A DNA stretch of 64,000 nt. Source: Cepaea nemoralis. Lineage: Eukaryota; Mollusca; Gastropoda; Stylommatophora; Helicidae. Every line of letters begins with the position of its first letter. The stretch's first letter is position 1. The DNA lies in assembly GCA_014155875.1 (NCBI GenBank), contig JACEFZ010013212.1:279001-343000 (forward strand), in the 5' to 3' direction. Positions 55,057 to 64,000 of the stretch are shown one piece after another. The position numbers and the translations under genes are program-made. The notes under the pieces are model-generated. The model was given only the letters and a program-made list of their open reading frames with translations, was not told the DNA's origin and searched no databases.

Positions 55057-56257
55057 AATGTGTCTCCACCTTGCCGTGGTGGGAGAGCTTGCGTGTCCCA
55101 TTGACCCTATGTGCTTGTCGATGGATGAAAACTACATATCAGACAGCTTATGGGATAGAGGCCAGACTGTGTTGTGTTGTTTGTCCATCAAGAATGATGA
55201 TGACCATTCATTTCATCCAGTGGGGTTGAAGGTATGGAGCCATGGGTTCTAAGATGGCTGATAAGGCCTATTTTGGCTCGAAATGTTCTTTGACAATGTG
55301 AGCAAGAAATGCTTGGCGTTTCTGGAGGAGGATTTCCTGCAGTGGTTTTTCTGTCCTGCCTTTTCTTCACAGCTCTTGCAGTCCTGGTTGCCTCACATAT
55401 GCCTCACTGCACCTTTGCGTAATGATGCACGCCACGAATTTCGGTCTCTGGCTGCAGCCTCCCAGGTGTCATGATGAATTCCAAAAGCCTTCAGTGAAAT
55501 TTTCAGAGTCTTTAAAGCGTTTCCTCTGGCCACCTTGGGAGCGTTTACCACAACGCAGTTCGCTGTAAAAAATTTGTTTAGGGAGCCTGTGATCTGGCAT
55601 GCGAGTCAAGTGACCAGCCCAGCGAATCTGATTCTTCATCAGTAGAGTGTGGATACTGGGCATGGATGCTCCTTCTAGGACTTCAGTGTCTGGAATCTTG
55701 CCTTGCCACTTAATCTTCAGTAGCTTCCTTAGGCAGACTGTGTGGAAGTGGTTTAATTTCCTAGCGTGTCGCTGATAAACAGTCCAGGTTTCACAAGCAT
55801 ATAGCAGTGTGGATAATACAACTGCTTTGTAGACTTTTAGCTTTGTTTGCAGGCTTATTCCAGTTCTGTCCCATACATTCTTGTACAGTCTGCCAAAGGC
55901 CGCACTGGCCTTGGAGATTCTTGCACTCACTTCGTCATCAATTGTGGCAGCTTGTGACACAGTGCTGCCAAAATAGGTGAATTTGTCCACAACACTTAGT
56001 CTATGATCATTCACTTTGATATTCAGCACAGTGTGATTGTTCCCTGGAGCTGGCTGGTACATAACTACAGTCTTCTCCAAGTTGATATTGAGCCCAAAGT
56101 TGGCACAGGCATGTGAGAAAGCTGAAACATTATGTTGCATGTCCGCCTCTGAGTTGGCGTACAGAGCGCAATCATCAGCAAACAGGAGCTCTCTGACGGT
56201 GTCGCTGTTAATTTTGGTTTTAGCTTTCAGCCTTCTGAGATTGAGGCCAGACTAAGA
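55057..56257 (-). mobile_element. LINE-Z, 3' part with C2H2 finger
   Basis: Reverse-strand, 5'-truncated. From 56257 it reads SGLNLRRLKAKTKINSD, LLFADDCALYANS (catalytic FADD), then DKFTYFGSTVSQAATIDDEV and the thumb, followed by a finger at 55300. The 3' untranslated part contains 'ccaccttgccgtggtggg'. Confidence 0.85.
55188..56140 (-). pseudogene. LINE-Z reverse transcriptase thumb and C-terminal zinc finger
   Basis: The frame 56140-55469 (223 residues) includes NINLEKTVVMYQPAPG, LLYACETWTVYQRHARK, KIKWQGKIPDTEVLEGAS, IRWAGHLTRMPDHRLPKQ and GKRSQGGQRKRFKD. A shifted frame (55370-55188) ends with SCSHCQRTFRAKIGLISHLR, a C2H2 zinc finger, after a basic stretch. Such a finger may help bind the element RNA or the target. 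It is truncated at 5' and has a frameshift before the finger. Same family as 50960-51770. Confidence 0.85.
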
Positions 56258-56625
56258 GAGACACAACCTGCTGCTCTGCAGGTAGACTGAGGATAGCAGT
56301 CAAAAATATAAATCAGGCGCACGATGGCAGAAGTCCTTGGTCCAGACACATACTCTAAGGCTCTCTGTCGAGGGTTGAGGCTGAACACCTCTTAAGCCAT
56401 AAACCCTCGGATGTGAGACCCGGGCCGATACCCATCTACCGAAAAACAGAGGTGAGATACTGAGCACGCTGCATGCCCAGTTCTGATACTTGTTCGAAGG
56501 CTCTCAGCTGGGGGATATGAGGGATCCCCGGATGAGAAGGCCTGGCCGTTTCCTGTTCACTGCTGCACGGATGTAAGATGCTGAGCCGGCAGCACATGTA
56601 GCCTACCTCGTGAGCAAGTACTAAA
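56258..56625. other. Unassigned, with internal repetition
   Basis: Contains related phrases ('aaggctctctgtcgaggg', 'aaggctctcagctggggg'; 'gtgagatactgagc', 'gtaagatgctgagc') spaced about 120 bp apart, so perhaps a diverged tandem or a LINE 5' region. It was the target of LINE-I. Confidence 0.45.
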
Positions 56626-56657
56626 AGGTAGAAAAAGTTAGTTAGTTAGTCGACAGA

Positions 56658-57992
56658 TCATCCTCGTTGCACATCGGACCATTCAGTCCATAAGTGCTCG
56701 GATCCCCTCCTCAGCAAATCCCGCAGCGTGTAGCGGCTAACGACGCCAGTTCTGTGTTGGTTTATCAATCTTCTTTGGCTTCCTGCGTAGTGTTCTTGTT
56801 TGGCCACCCCTCTTTTAATTTGCTGCTCTCGCAGTCTGGCCATTGTTGTAGATTCACAGTCATCACTTGGTTCTTGCAAAAGTCTCACTTCTCGTAGAGC
56901 ATTCAGAATGTCAGCCTGGTCCATGGCGCGTCCGCCCTCCACAGTAGCCTCACCTGCGAGCTTGTCAGCCCGCTCATTTCCTTGTACTCCCGCATGACCT
57001 GGCACGAAGATGAAACTAATCTTTGCCAGCCGAGACCGCTCCAGAGGCAGCAACCATTCTCTTCGGATCGACCCCTCCTCTATCCTCTTGATCATGTTCA
57101 TTGAGTCGCTAAGGAAACAAGCCCTAGTGAATGTCTGTGTCTCGAGCCATGTTATTGCTTTACTTACTGCCATGACTTCCATGGTCAGGCTACTTGTGGT
57201 TTCAGTGAAAGCACCAGAGTCCTCCTTCACAATTCTCCCTCCGGCCCGAGCTGTAAAGGCCCATGAGCTTCTCACATGTCGGACGACCGACCCATCTGTG
57301 TAGATGACCACGTCACTGTCTAGCGAATTCTTGAAAATCAACGCTTGTACTTCAGCCTCCACAGCAGCCGGATTTGCTTGTCTGCATTTTCTATCTAGTT
57401 GGATGCAAACTGAAAAGGATGTGCAGAAGTCTGTTGGCACTTGCACCCACTCCTCGCCAGGTTCTAAGTCCTCAAGTGAACACACCTGTTGAAGAATGTC
57501 TTCGGCTTGACCCATCCACGACCGTCCTCTTTTTAACCTGCTGCCCTTCACCTTCCTAATTTCACTATGCAGTGGATGCTGTGTGTTTGCGTTAATTCTG
57601 AGGTAGGCGCGTGCCCTGCAAACTTGCATTCTCTCTTCAATGGTTGGAAAATCAAGAAGGTAGCGCATCGCCCTGCATGCTGTATCTCTTGTACATCCAA
57701 GAATAATGCGCATAGCTTCATTCTGTATCCTTTCCATCCTTTCTATCTGCTTATGGCTGAGAGTCAGGATTGCCATTGCATACTCCAAAACAGACATGAC
57801 CAGCCCCTCGTACAGAAGACATAGATGGCGCTGCTCACAGTTTGCTGCCGCCATCACCCGCATCGCTGCCAAGCCCCGCTTGGCCTTTGTTATCACCTGG
57901 TCTATGTGCACATTATAAGCAAGGCTTCGATCAAACCGTATCCCCAGGTAATTCATTGCCTGCGTTCTTTCCACCGTCTCTGAACACAGCAT
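56658..57992 (-). pseudogene. LINE-I reverse transcriptase thumb and RNase H
   Basis: 444 residues, open throughout. First the thumb region (MNYLGIRFDRSLAYNVHIDQ, LYEGLVMSVLEYAMAILTLS, IILGCTRDTACRAMRYLL). Then RNase H with all four acidic positions: VVIYTDGSVVRH (Asp), LTMEVMAVSKAI (Glu), ACFLSDSMNMIK (Asp) and PGHAGVQGNERADKLAGEA (Asp). The end is RDLLRRGSEHLWTEWSDVQ. RNase H removes template RNA during target-primed synthesis. The upstream catalytic part lies beyond the nested insertion at 58606-59400, so this is a broken part of ORF2; no internal stop is seen. Confidence 0.93.
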
Positions 57993-58027
57993 TACAGTTG
58001 GTGTTGGATTGTTGACAATATGATTAT

Positions 58028-58605
58028 GCTTTCACTGAAACCACAAGTAGCCTGACCATGGAAGTCATGGCAGTAAGTAAAGCAATAACATGGCTCGAGA
58101 CACAGACATTCACTAGGGCTTGTTTCCTTAGCGACTCAATGAACATGATCAAGAGGATAGAGGAGGGGTCGATTCGAAGAGAATGGTTGCTGCCTCTGAA
58201 GCGGTCTCGGCTGGCAAAGATTAGTTTCATCTTCGTGCCAGGGCATGCGGGAGTACAAGGAAATGAGCGGGCTGACAAGCTCGCAGGTGAGGCTACTGTT
58301 GAGGGCGGACGCGCCATGGACCAGGCTGACATTCTGAATGCTCTACGAGAAGTGAGACTTTTGCAAGAACCAAGTGATGACTGTGAATCTACAACAATGG
58401 CCAGACTGCGAGAGCAGCAAATTAAAAGAGGGGTGGCCAAACAAGAACACTACGCAGGAAGCCAAAGAAGATTGATAAACCAACACAGAACTGGCGTCGT
58501 TAGCCGCTACACGCTGCGGGATTTGCTGAGGAGGGGATCCGAGCACTTATGGACTGAATGGTCCGATGTGCAACGAGGATGATCTGTCGACTAACTAACT
58601 AACTA
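58028..58605 (+). mobile_element. LINE-I inserted in LINE-I, opposite orientation
   Basis: A 578-bp 3' fragment, starting in the RNase H region and ending in (CTAA)n, between perfect acaatatgattat copies (58015-58027 and 58606-58618). The protein part 58058-58582 differs from the host copy (56658-57200 region) by only one residue that I can find (KR for ER). Confidence 0.97.
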
Positions 58606-59420
58606 ACAATATGATTATTCAACGAGAACCAAGTCACTGTTGCCTTTGTTGGGTTGACCATTGCCCCAGCTTCATCACACCAAGTACTTATGCGATTGAG
58701 TTCGGTTTGTAGTTCCACAGCAACCTCCTCTCTATCCTTACCCTGACGATACACTAAAACATCATCGGCATATGACAATGTCCTGCCAGGTCCAGTGATC
58801 TGCTCACTGGTGATTCTGTACCGGAGATAATGGTGATCCCTGTGGTAGGCCAGGATATATTGTTGTTGGTTCCGAAGTCCAACTGCCACATCTAAAAACT
58901 ACTTTCCGTTGGAAGAGGGCTGCAGCGATCCAACTAAGGAGGAATGGACTTACGTTTAGTTCAAGAAGCTGAAACATTAAAAAATCCAGTGGTACTCTGT
59001 TGTATGCGTCCTCAAGATCAATCGCTGCAGCAACAGTTTCGGTGCCTGAGTGGAAACCTTCATAGACATCATGGTCAAAGACTGCTGCATTGGTCCAGGT
59101 TTCTCTTTTTGGACGGTACCCACCCAGGGTAGGTGGGAAAACACCTTGCCTCTCTAGTTGGCTTGATATTTTCCTGGCAATTACCTTCTCCAGCAGCTTG
59201 CCTACTGTATTCTGCATGGTTATAATTCGATATCCCTGAATTTTTGTGTGGTCTTTGTCAGGCTTCGGCAAGGGAATCAGATAGCTATGTAACCATTCCT
59301 CCTTGATGCTAGCACTCCCTATACTGTTGTTGTACATGTCTGCTAGTTTCTCTAGCTCATTGTCGGTACACCTATTTATGTCGTCGTATCTTATGCCATC
59401 AGGACCTGGAGCACTGTTTT
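58606..59420 (-). pseudogene. LINE-I reverse transcriptase catalytic part
   Basis: Reverse strand from 59420: SAPGPDGIRYDDINR, SYLIPLPKPDKDHTKIQGYR, KVIARKISSQLERQGVFP, then AAAIDLEDAYNRVP (motif A) and YPGLPQGSPLSPV (motif B). After a frameshift or small deletion near 58850 follow TLSYADDVLVYRQGK (catalytic YADD) and AGAMVNPTKATVTWFS. It joins the thumb at 57992 once the nested insertion is removed. The N-terminus and the endonuclease were lost by 5' truncation. Confidence 0.92.
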
Positions 59421-59499
59421 TTGAGGTAGAAAAAGTGCCCCATTCGAATGAAATGGTTACAAAAACTGTCTGTATCTAACTCATAGAGAGTGTAGACAA

Positions 59500-59990
59500 G
59501 TGGAAAAACGTCTCAATAACACGAAATGGAACGCACGGCTAGCGAATCCATTGCGTGATCCGAAGACAAAAGCAAAAGCTTACCGAGTGGATGTCGCCGC
59601 ATTCTGACAGTTCCTGGTGTGTGCTTGAGCGACCAGTGGCAAACAAGATGCCCAACACATGGAAGTGAGGAACTAAAGCTGCCATGAGCAGGACGTGGCA
59701 ACTCCTCAGGTGAGCCCAGTCTCAGAGCAATATGTTCCGGCTCTGCAATTATGGAAGCCTCCTTGGATAGTGAGGCTATAGATAGGATAGTAAGGCCCAT
59801 GGTCTGCCCCTGCCTTCCCTCCCTTGATGGTTGACCGTTCTATCTTGACCAGCTGAGATGTGGGCGACAAAACAACAATAAGTCTAACATGCCTCGAACC
59901 CGAGGAAGGCTAACCTAATTAAAAATGCCCGCCAAAGTCGGAAGTGCCGTCCTACGGGTGGCAAAATAAAAATTGGCACTATGCATTTAT
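59500..59990 (+). mobile_element. SINE-A long form, 3'-shortened
   Basis: The upstream module 59510-59870 is followed by the SINE-A head (gaggaaggctaacctaat, 'aaatgcccgccaaagtcgga'). The end is degraded. Confidence 0.7.
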
Positions 59991-60019
59991 GTCCGAGTGA
60001 AATGTCTCGTCCGAATGTC

Positions 60020-60595
60020 TCTCGTGCTAGGAACAGCTTTTACTTTTACTACCTAGTTTCTGAATGCTGCTCTTGTTCGGAACAGCTCTGACTAGGTAGT
60101 TTTCCGAATGTCCGTCGCGCCTGGAACAGCTCTGACGGGCACAACGACAAGCACATGTCTGAGTCGAAAACTCGCTGAGTGGATATCGTCTGCAGACCTG
60201 TCTGGTTTGTGCAAGATCGGCTCGGGGCAAACGAAATGCCCAATATATTGAAGTGAGGAATTAAAGCAGCCATGAGCAGGACGTTTCCCTCTGTGAGCCC
60301 GGCACCAGAGCGCTATGTGTTGGCTCTTCAATTATGGAAGCCACCCAGGATGGCGGAAAATGCTATGGACTGTCCCTGCCTTCCTTTGAGGGATGACCGC
60401 GAAGTCTTCGACTGTTCCAACTTGACCAGCTGGGAGGTGGACGGTACCACAAAAATGAGTCTCCCAGGAATGCTAACCTGATCAAAAATGCACGCTAAAA
60501 GCCGGATGTGTTGACCTAAGGGTTTTGACCCAAGGGTGCTTAACAAGACACACCGCAATCACATCTGAAAGTCTCCGGATGAACGCAAAGAAGAA
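60020..60595 (+). mobile_element. SINE-A long form, complete at the 3' end
   Basis: The module 60160-60460 ('cgctgagtggatatcgtctg', 'ggtttgtgcaagatcgg', 'gccatgagcaggacg') leads directly into the SINE-A head (gtctcccaggaatgctaacc) and ends ctccggatgaacgcaaagaag with a (GAA)n tail at 60585-60600. A short internal repeat of 'ggaacagctctgac' is present at 60085-60140. Confidence 0.75.
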
Positions 60596-60779
60596 GAAGA
60601 ATCAACAAAAGAAAGCTGCCGCAATGCAGTGGGTACATTAAGACAATATGAGTACATTTTCATGAACTGTTCTTTCACTAACAACGAACATTTCACATGA
60701 CATTTAATTAATATAAATGGGCAGCTATTTTTAACTATTAATTAGGTCACAGTACATCCTATAGGATTGAAAAGTCTTA

Positions 60780-60960
60780 AAAGTTGAGTGCATTTTTGTC
60801 GGAGACCCGAGCTTTGTACGATGCTTTTGGCAGTCTGCCGTACGGAAAGAGACCGAGCCATATGGGGTAAAATCCAGTGCAATGAAGTCGATCCTCTCAA
60901 CATTCCATCGAAAGAGGAATGTGACCTTTACCTTCCTGTTACCAAAATGCACAATAAAAT
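60780..60960 (+). repeat. tRNA-SINE body fragment (as 4390-4500)
   Basis: 'gctttgtacgatgcttttgg' and 'gagccatatggggtaaaa' align to the body of the SINE at 4258-4500. 60961-61776 shows only AT-rich, unassigned sequence. Confidence 0.55.
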
Positions 60961-61776
60961 ATACATCTTACCAGGTTTGTTAGCAAAGTGACAGACTTTT
61001 AGTTAATAATAAACAATTAGCGGCCATTTTTAATTGTTCATTAGGTAATGGCACATCCTACTGAAAAATAGACAATACGTCAAGTTAGGCCTCGCCATTC
61101 CGGACGCAATAATATATGGTACTATGTTGTCCGTTTAAAATTAAACAAGCACAGTAATAGAAGGCAGAATTTCTCAGCTCTCAATTTACGGGCCGCAAAA
61201 AGAACTACCACACTGATGTAGATTGATGTAAATTGTAAGATTCCATCGCACTTCCTGGTTGTAGATCACAAAAATATTTAATAACTCCGCTTAGAATTGA
61301 CGTACAATCTTCGTTGAGATGTCGTTGAATTAGTCTTATCAAGCTGTATCCAAATGTGATTGTTTCATAAGTAAAAACCAAATTTTTAAATATTGACTAT
61401 ATATGCCAATAAATAAAAAATATTAATATTATTTAAAAACATTTAAATGACTCCTCACTTACTTACTTCTGGAAAAAGTCTAGTTTATAATCGAGTAAAA
61501 GGTCCGGGTTCCAAAGGGCCCGATTCTGCTAGTATAAAAGATTGGGATGTACTGTGCGGTTATCAACATGAAAACACGCGCGGGTACAAGAATGAGTGAT
61601 ATTGTGACAACATGTCCAACAACGCAGAGCCGTCAATGAAAGAACTGAGGAGAAATGAAAACAACATTCCGTCATACCGGAAGTTGCCAGGGACACTCCA
61701 GGGGCAGAGTTGCCAGATCATTGTGATCAAATAAAGCCAAGTCATAAAATAAAAAAGCCAAACAAGCCAGACATCA

Positions 61777-62600
61777 TTCTTCTTCTTCTTCTTCTTCTTC
61801 TTCTTCTTCTTCTTCTTCTTCTTCTTCTTCTTCTTCAGCGTTCCGAGCCATTGAGGTTCTTTGCTGCAGATACAATCCGTCTCCATTCGTCTCTCTGGTT
61901 GACCTTCTCTTGCCAGTCGCTGATTCCAAGTGCTTGTAGATCTGTATATATATTATCTCTCCACCGTCTTCTTGGTCTACCTCGGGGTCTACGGTCATTT
62001 ATTTCTTGAGTGTAAGCGAGTTTTGTTTCCCTATTATCTTCCATTCTTTCTATATGCCCCAGCCATTGTAGTCTATTATTAGCCTTCATGATACCAGTGA
62101 TTAGTGGGGATTTAAACAGATCATAAATGTCTTTGTTACTTCTTCTTTTCCACTCTCCACTTTGTGTATCCCTAATGGGTCCAAAGATGCGTCTTAAAAC
62201 TTTGTTCTCAAAGGTTTGTAGCAAGGCTTCGTCTCCTTTCGTTGTTCTCCAGGTTTCAGAGCCATACAGCACAACTGGTCTGATCAGTGTTTTGTATATT
62301 GTGATTTTGATGTTACGAGATAGCGCCTTTGATTTTAGTAGATGTTGTAGTGCTTGGTATATCTTATTTCCAGAACTGATTCTAGTTTGTATCAGTTATC
62401 AGTTATCAGTTGGGGTATCTTCGTTGCACTCCGGACATATCCATATTGTATTTCTTCCCTTATGATGTTGGAGCAGTTGAAGATTGTACCCAGGTATTTG
62501 TATGTTTCCGTTCTTTTAATGGTCATATTATCTATTTGTATGTGGCCAGAGTTTTTAGCCATTCCATCTCTTGAAATTACCATATAATGATATTCTGTCT
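61777..62600 (-). mobile_element. LINE-GAA, 3' end with long (GAA)n tail
   Basis: The tail complement (61777-61837) is about 60 bp of CTT. 62272-61835 encodes the thumb and C-terminus, ending AAKNLNGSER. 62583-62392 encodes part of the palm (RTETYKYLGTIFNCSNII). 5'-truncated near 62640. Collinear with 50082-50600 and 63632-63770. Confidence 0.88.
61835..62272 (-). pseudogene. LINE-GAA reverse transcriptase C-terminus
   Basis: 145 residues without a stop: MLYGSETWRTTKGDEALLQ, then FENKVLRRIFGPIRDTQSGE, KRRSNKDIYDLFKSPLITG, NRLQWLGHIERMEDNRETK and RRPRGRPRRRWRDNIYTDLQ. This is the thumb and basic tail of a non-LTR reverse transcriptase. The clade is not clear from this part. The stop is only a few codons from the GAA tail. 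Confidence 0.88.
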
Positions 62601-62654
62601 TATCTTGCTTGATAACCAGTCAGACAGACAGACATTGCCCAATAAAAATATCTA

Positions 62655-63400
62655 TTAAAATATATTTACATCACATGAAAACCACTTCTTCAAATAAATA
62701 TCCCTCTTCATTGTTGAGAGATTCAGTACAGGATTCCTTAGAATATAAAATTTTACACCTAGAAAACTAGTAGTAATTTCATTTCTTGTATCGCTAAGGT
62801 ATCTAACTAAAATGCACAAATACTTTGGGGTCGAGACATCAGTGGACTCATCAATGATGAGTGTATACTTCTTGTTTTGCAGATCTAGAATTAGATCAGA
62901 TTTTAAAGATGGTAAAATAACATTTTTTATTTGTGATATGCACTTCGTTCGGTGCAATTTTATCTGACCAAGAGTGCTGCCACATCCATGGGCTACCATT
63001 ATTTCACCTAAGTGATCGTTGGTGCGAATGGCACTATGGCAGGCCATGCTAACAGCAATTTGTAACTCTGCTAATTTGAATTTATCATAACGTTTCTTAC
63101 TTGTTTTCATCACTAAAAGTGCTTTTTTTTTTTGTGTGAAGAATATGGCGCGCCCCGCTTGCGTTTTTCTGTTGTTTCATGATTTGCGAGATTTGAAAGT
63201 CTTGGAACAATATTACACCGGCACAATTTGCAATCTGCCGATACATAACCATCAGTGGATTTCCTGAGCCACACAAATGTCTTTTCCCATTGATCATTAT
63301 ATTTCCGATTAATATCACAAGATGGTTTTCACTTTGGCATGATAATAGGCTTAATAATAAGAAATACTTGCCATGAAGGTATAATGAATTTGAAAACTTA
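62655..63400 (-). pseudogene. hAT transposase, N-terminal half
   Basis: Reverse strand. From about 63300 one frame reads WEKTFVWLRKSTDGYVSADC and then KLCRCNIVPRLSNLANHETT, a BED-type zinc finger (W..W, C..C, H). After a poly-A run near 63120-63130 the frame shifts to KRYDKFKLAELQIAVSMACH, AIRTNDHLGEIMVAHGCG, LHRTKCISQIKNVILPSL and KYTLIIDESTDVSTPKYLCI, with the first catalytic Asp of the RNase H-like core (DESTD). The rest of the core and the dimerisation part are absent. Its family differs from that of the copy at 575-1024. No terminal repeats were found. Confidence 0.8.
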
Positions 63401-63627
63401 ACTGAATAGTAAGGTGCGCAGTGCGTGAGTGCGCATAAAACAGTACAAGTACAGTATAAAAACAATACGTGTTGAATACTTCAATTACTTGTTAGTTGTT
63501 ACGTTCGTTCTCGAGAATGAACCAAAAGCAGTATAAGCTAAGCTTATTGTTTTGCATTTGTAAAAAATAAAAAAAAGATACAAATTAACTTGACCAATTC
63601 AAAAAAGAGGCATTTATAGCTAATTAT

Positions 63628-63770
63628 CTTCTTCATCTTCTTCTTCTTCTTCTTCTTCTTCTTCTTCTTCTTCTTCTTCTTCTTCTTCAGCATTCCGAGC
63701 CATTGAGGTTCTTTGCTACAGATACAAGCCGTCTCCATTCGTCTCTCTGGTTGACCTTCTCTTGCCATTA
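63628..63770 (-). mobile_element. LINE-GAA tail fragment
   Basis: A CTT run of about 55 bp and the last ~80 bp of the LINE ('attccgagccattgaggttc'), an extremely 5'-truncated copy. The remaining 63771-64000 is unassigned. Confidence 0.82.
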
Positions 63771-64000
63771 CACATTTTTTAAAGCCAAGAAAAAAGCCAA
63801 ATCGCCAAACTGATATTTTGACGCCACACTGTCATTGTCATTTATTGCCAATATAGTACCTTGCGGTGTAGGGCAGAGGGAAGCCAGATTTATCGGATTA
63901 GGCGTTAAAAAAGCCAATCTTACAATTCTCTCCAAGGGTAATGGAAACTGCAGCTATTATCACGTAGGCTTTTTAGTTAACTCTTAAGGCCCGTAGTCTT

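Larger units (their letters stand above)
56639..59423 (-). mobile_element. LINE-I (RNase H-bearing I-like LINE), 5'-truncated
   Basis: Flanked by a perfect 13-bp target duplication aggtagaaaaagt (56626-56638 and 59424-59436). The 3' tail is (TAAC)n after GTCGAC. It carries the reverse transcriptase from the fingers on and a complete RNase H. It is interrupted by a second insertion of the same family at 58028-58605. Confidence 0.96.

Noticed and set aside
52240..61430. Similar phrases 'aaatattgtctatatatgc' (52246) and 'aaatattgactatatatgcc' (61388)
   Set aside because: Short and AT-rich. It may be a repeat, but no longer alignment was seen.

Overview
This is eukaryotic genomic DNA: spliced host genes with long introns, dense transposons, microsatellites and minisatellites, and no bacterial features. 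The mix of transposons (RTE/BovB-like and I-like LINEs with RNase H, Penelope-like elements, hAT elements, several tRNA-derived SINEs) and the divergence of the two host proteins suggest an invertebrate. A lophotrochozoan, perhaps a gastropod mollusc, is my best guess, but this is inference only.

Two host genes are supported by consistent splice sites and reading phase. On the + strand, the last four exons of a PDIA5-like protein disulfide isomerase lie at 14815-20914. They encode a C-terminal thioredoxin domain with a CIYC active site and end in KQEL, followed by a 3' UTR with AATAAA near 21602. On the - strand, seven exons at 49945-34810 encode a UBE2Z-like ubiquitin-conjugating enzyme. From the ATG at 49920-49922 they join, without any break in phase, to 332 residues. 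Its introns hold most of the transposons between 35 and 49 kb.

Region by region: 1-14.8 kb is a transposon graveyard (hAT, Penelope GIY-YIG remnant, SINEs, LINE 3' ends). 14.8-21.6 kb is the PDIA5-like gene, its introns full of tandem repeats. 21.6-34 kb is intergenic, with SINEs, LINE remnants and a 2.5-kb unclassified insertion. 34-50 kb is UBE2Z, including a nearly complete RTE LINE (40367-43455) inside a Penelope-like remnant and itself hit by a SINE, plus a ~700-bp (GA)n tract. 50-64 kb holds LINE copies of several families, an ORF1-only LINE derivative (52297-54160), a LINE that inserted into another copy of its own family (56639-59423), long SINE forms and a hAT transposase remnant.

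The most unusual signal is at the splice sites. Of nine 5' splice sites visible in the two host genes, seven have a tandem repeat overlapping the donor or starting within about 75 nt downstream. In three cases the repeat unit contains the donor itself. Other signals are two apparent SINE-LINE pairs sharing 3' ends, many intact target-site duplications that date nested insertions, and the ORF1-only LINE. Family labels (SINE-A, SINE-B, SINE-C, Rep-D, Rep-E, LINE-I, LINE-I2, LINE-Z, LINE-GAA, E3) are mine; no database was consulted.
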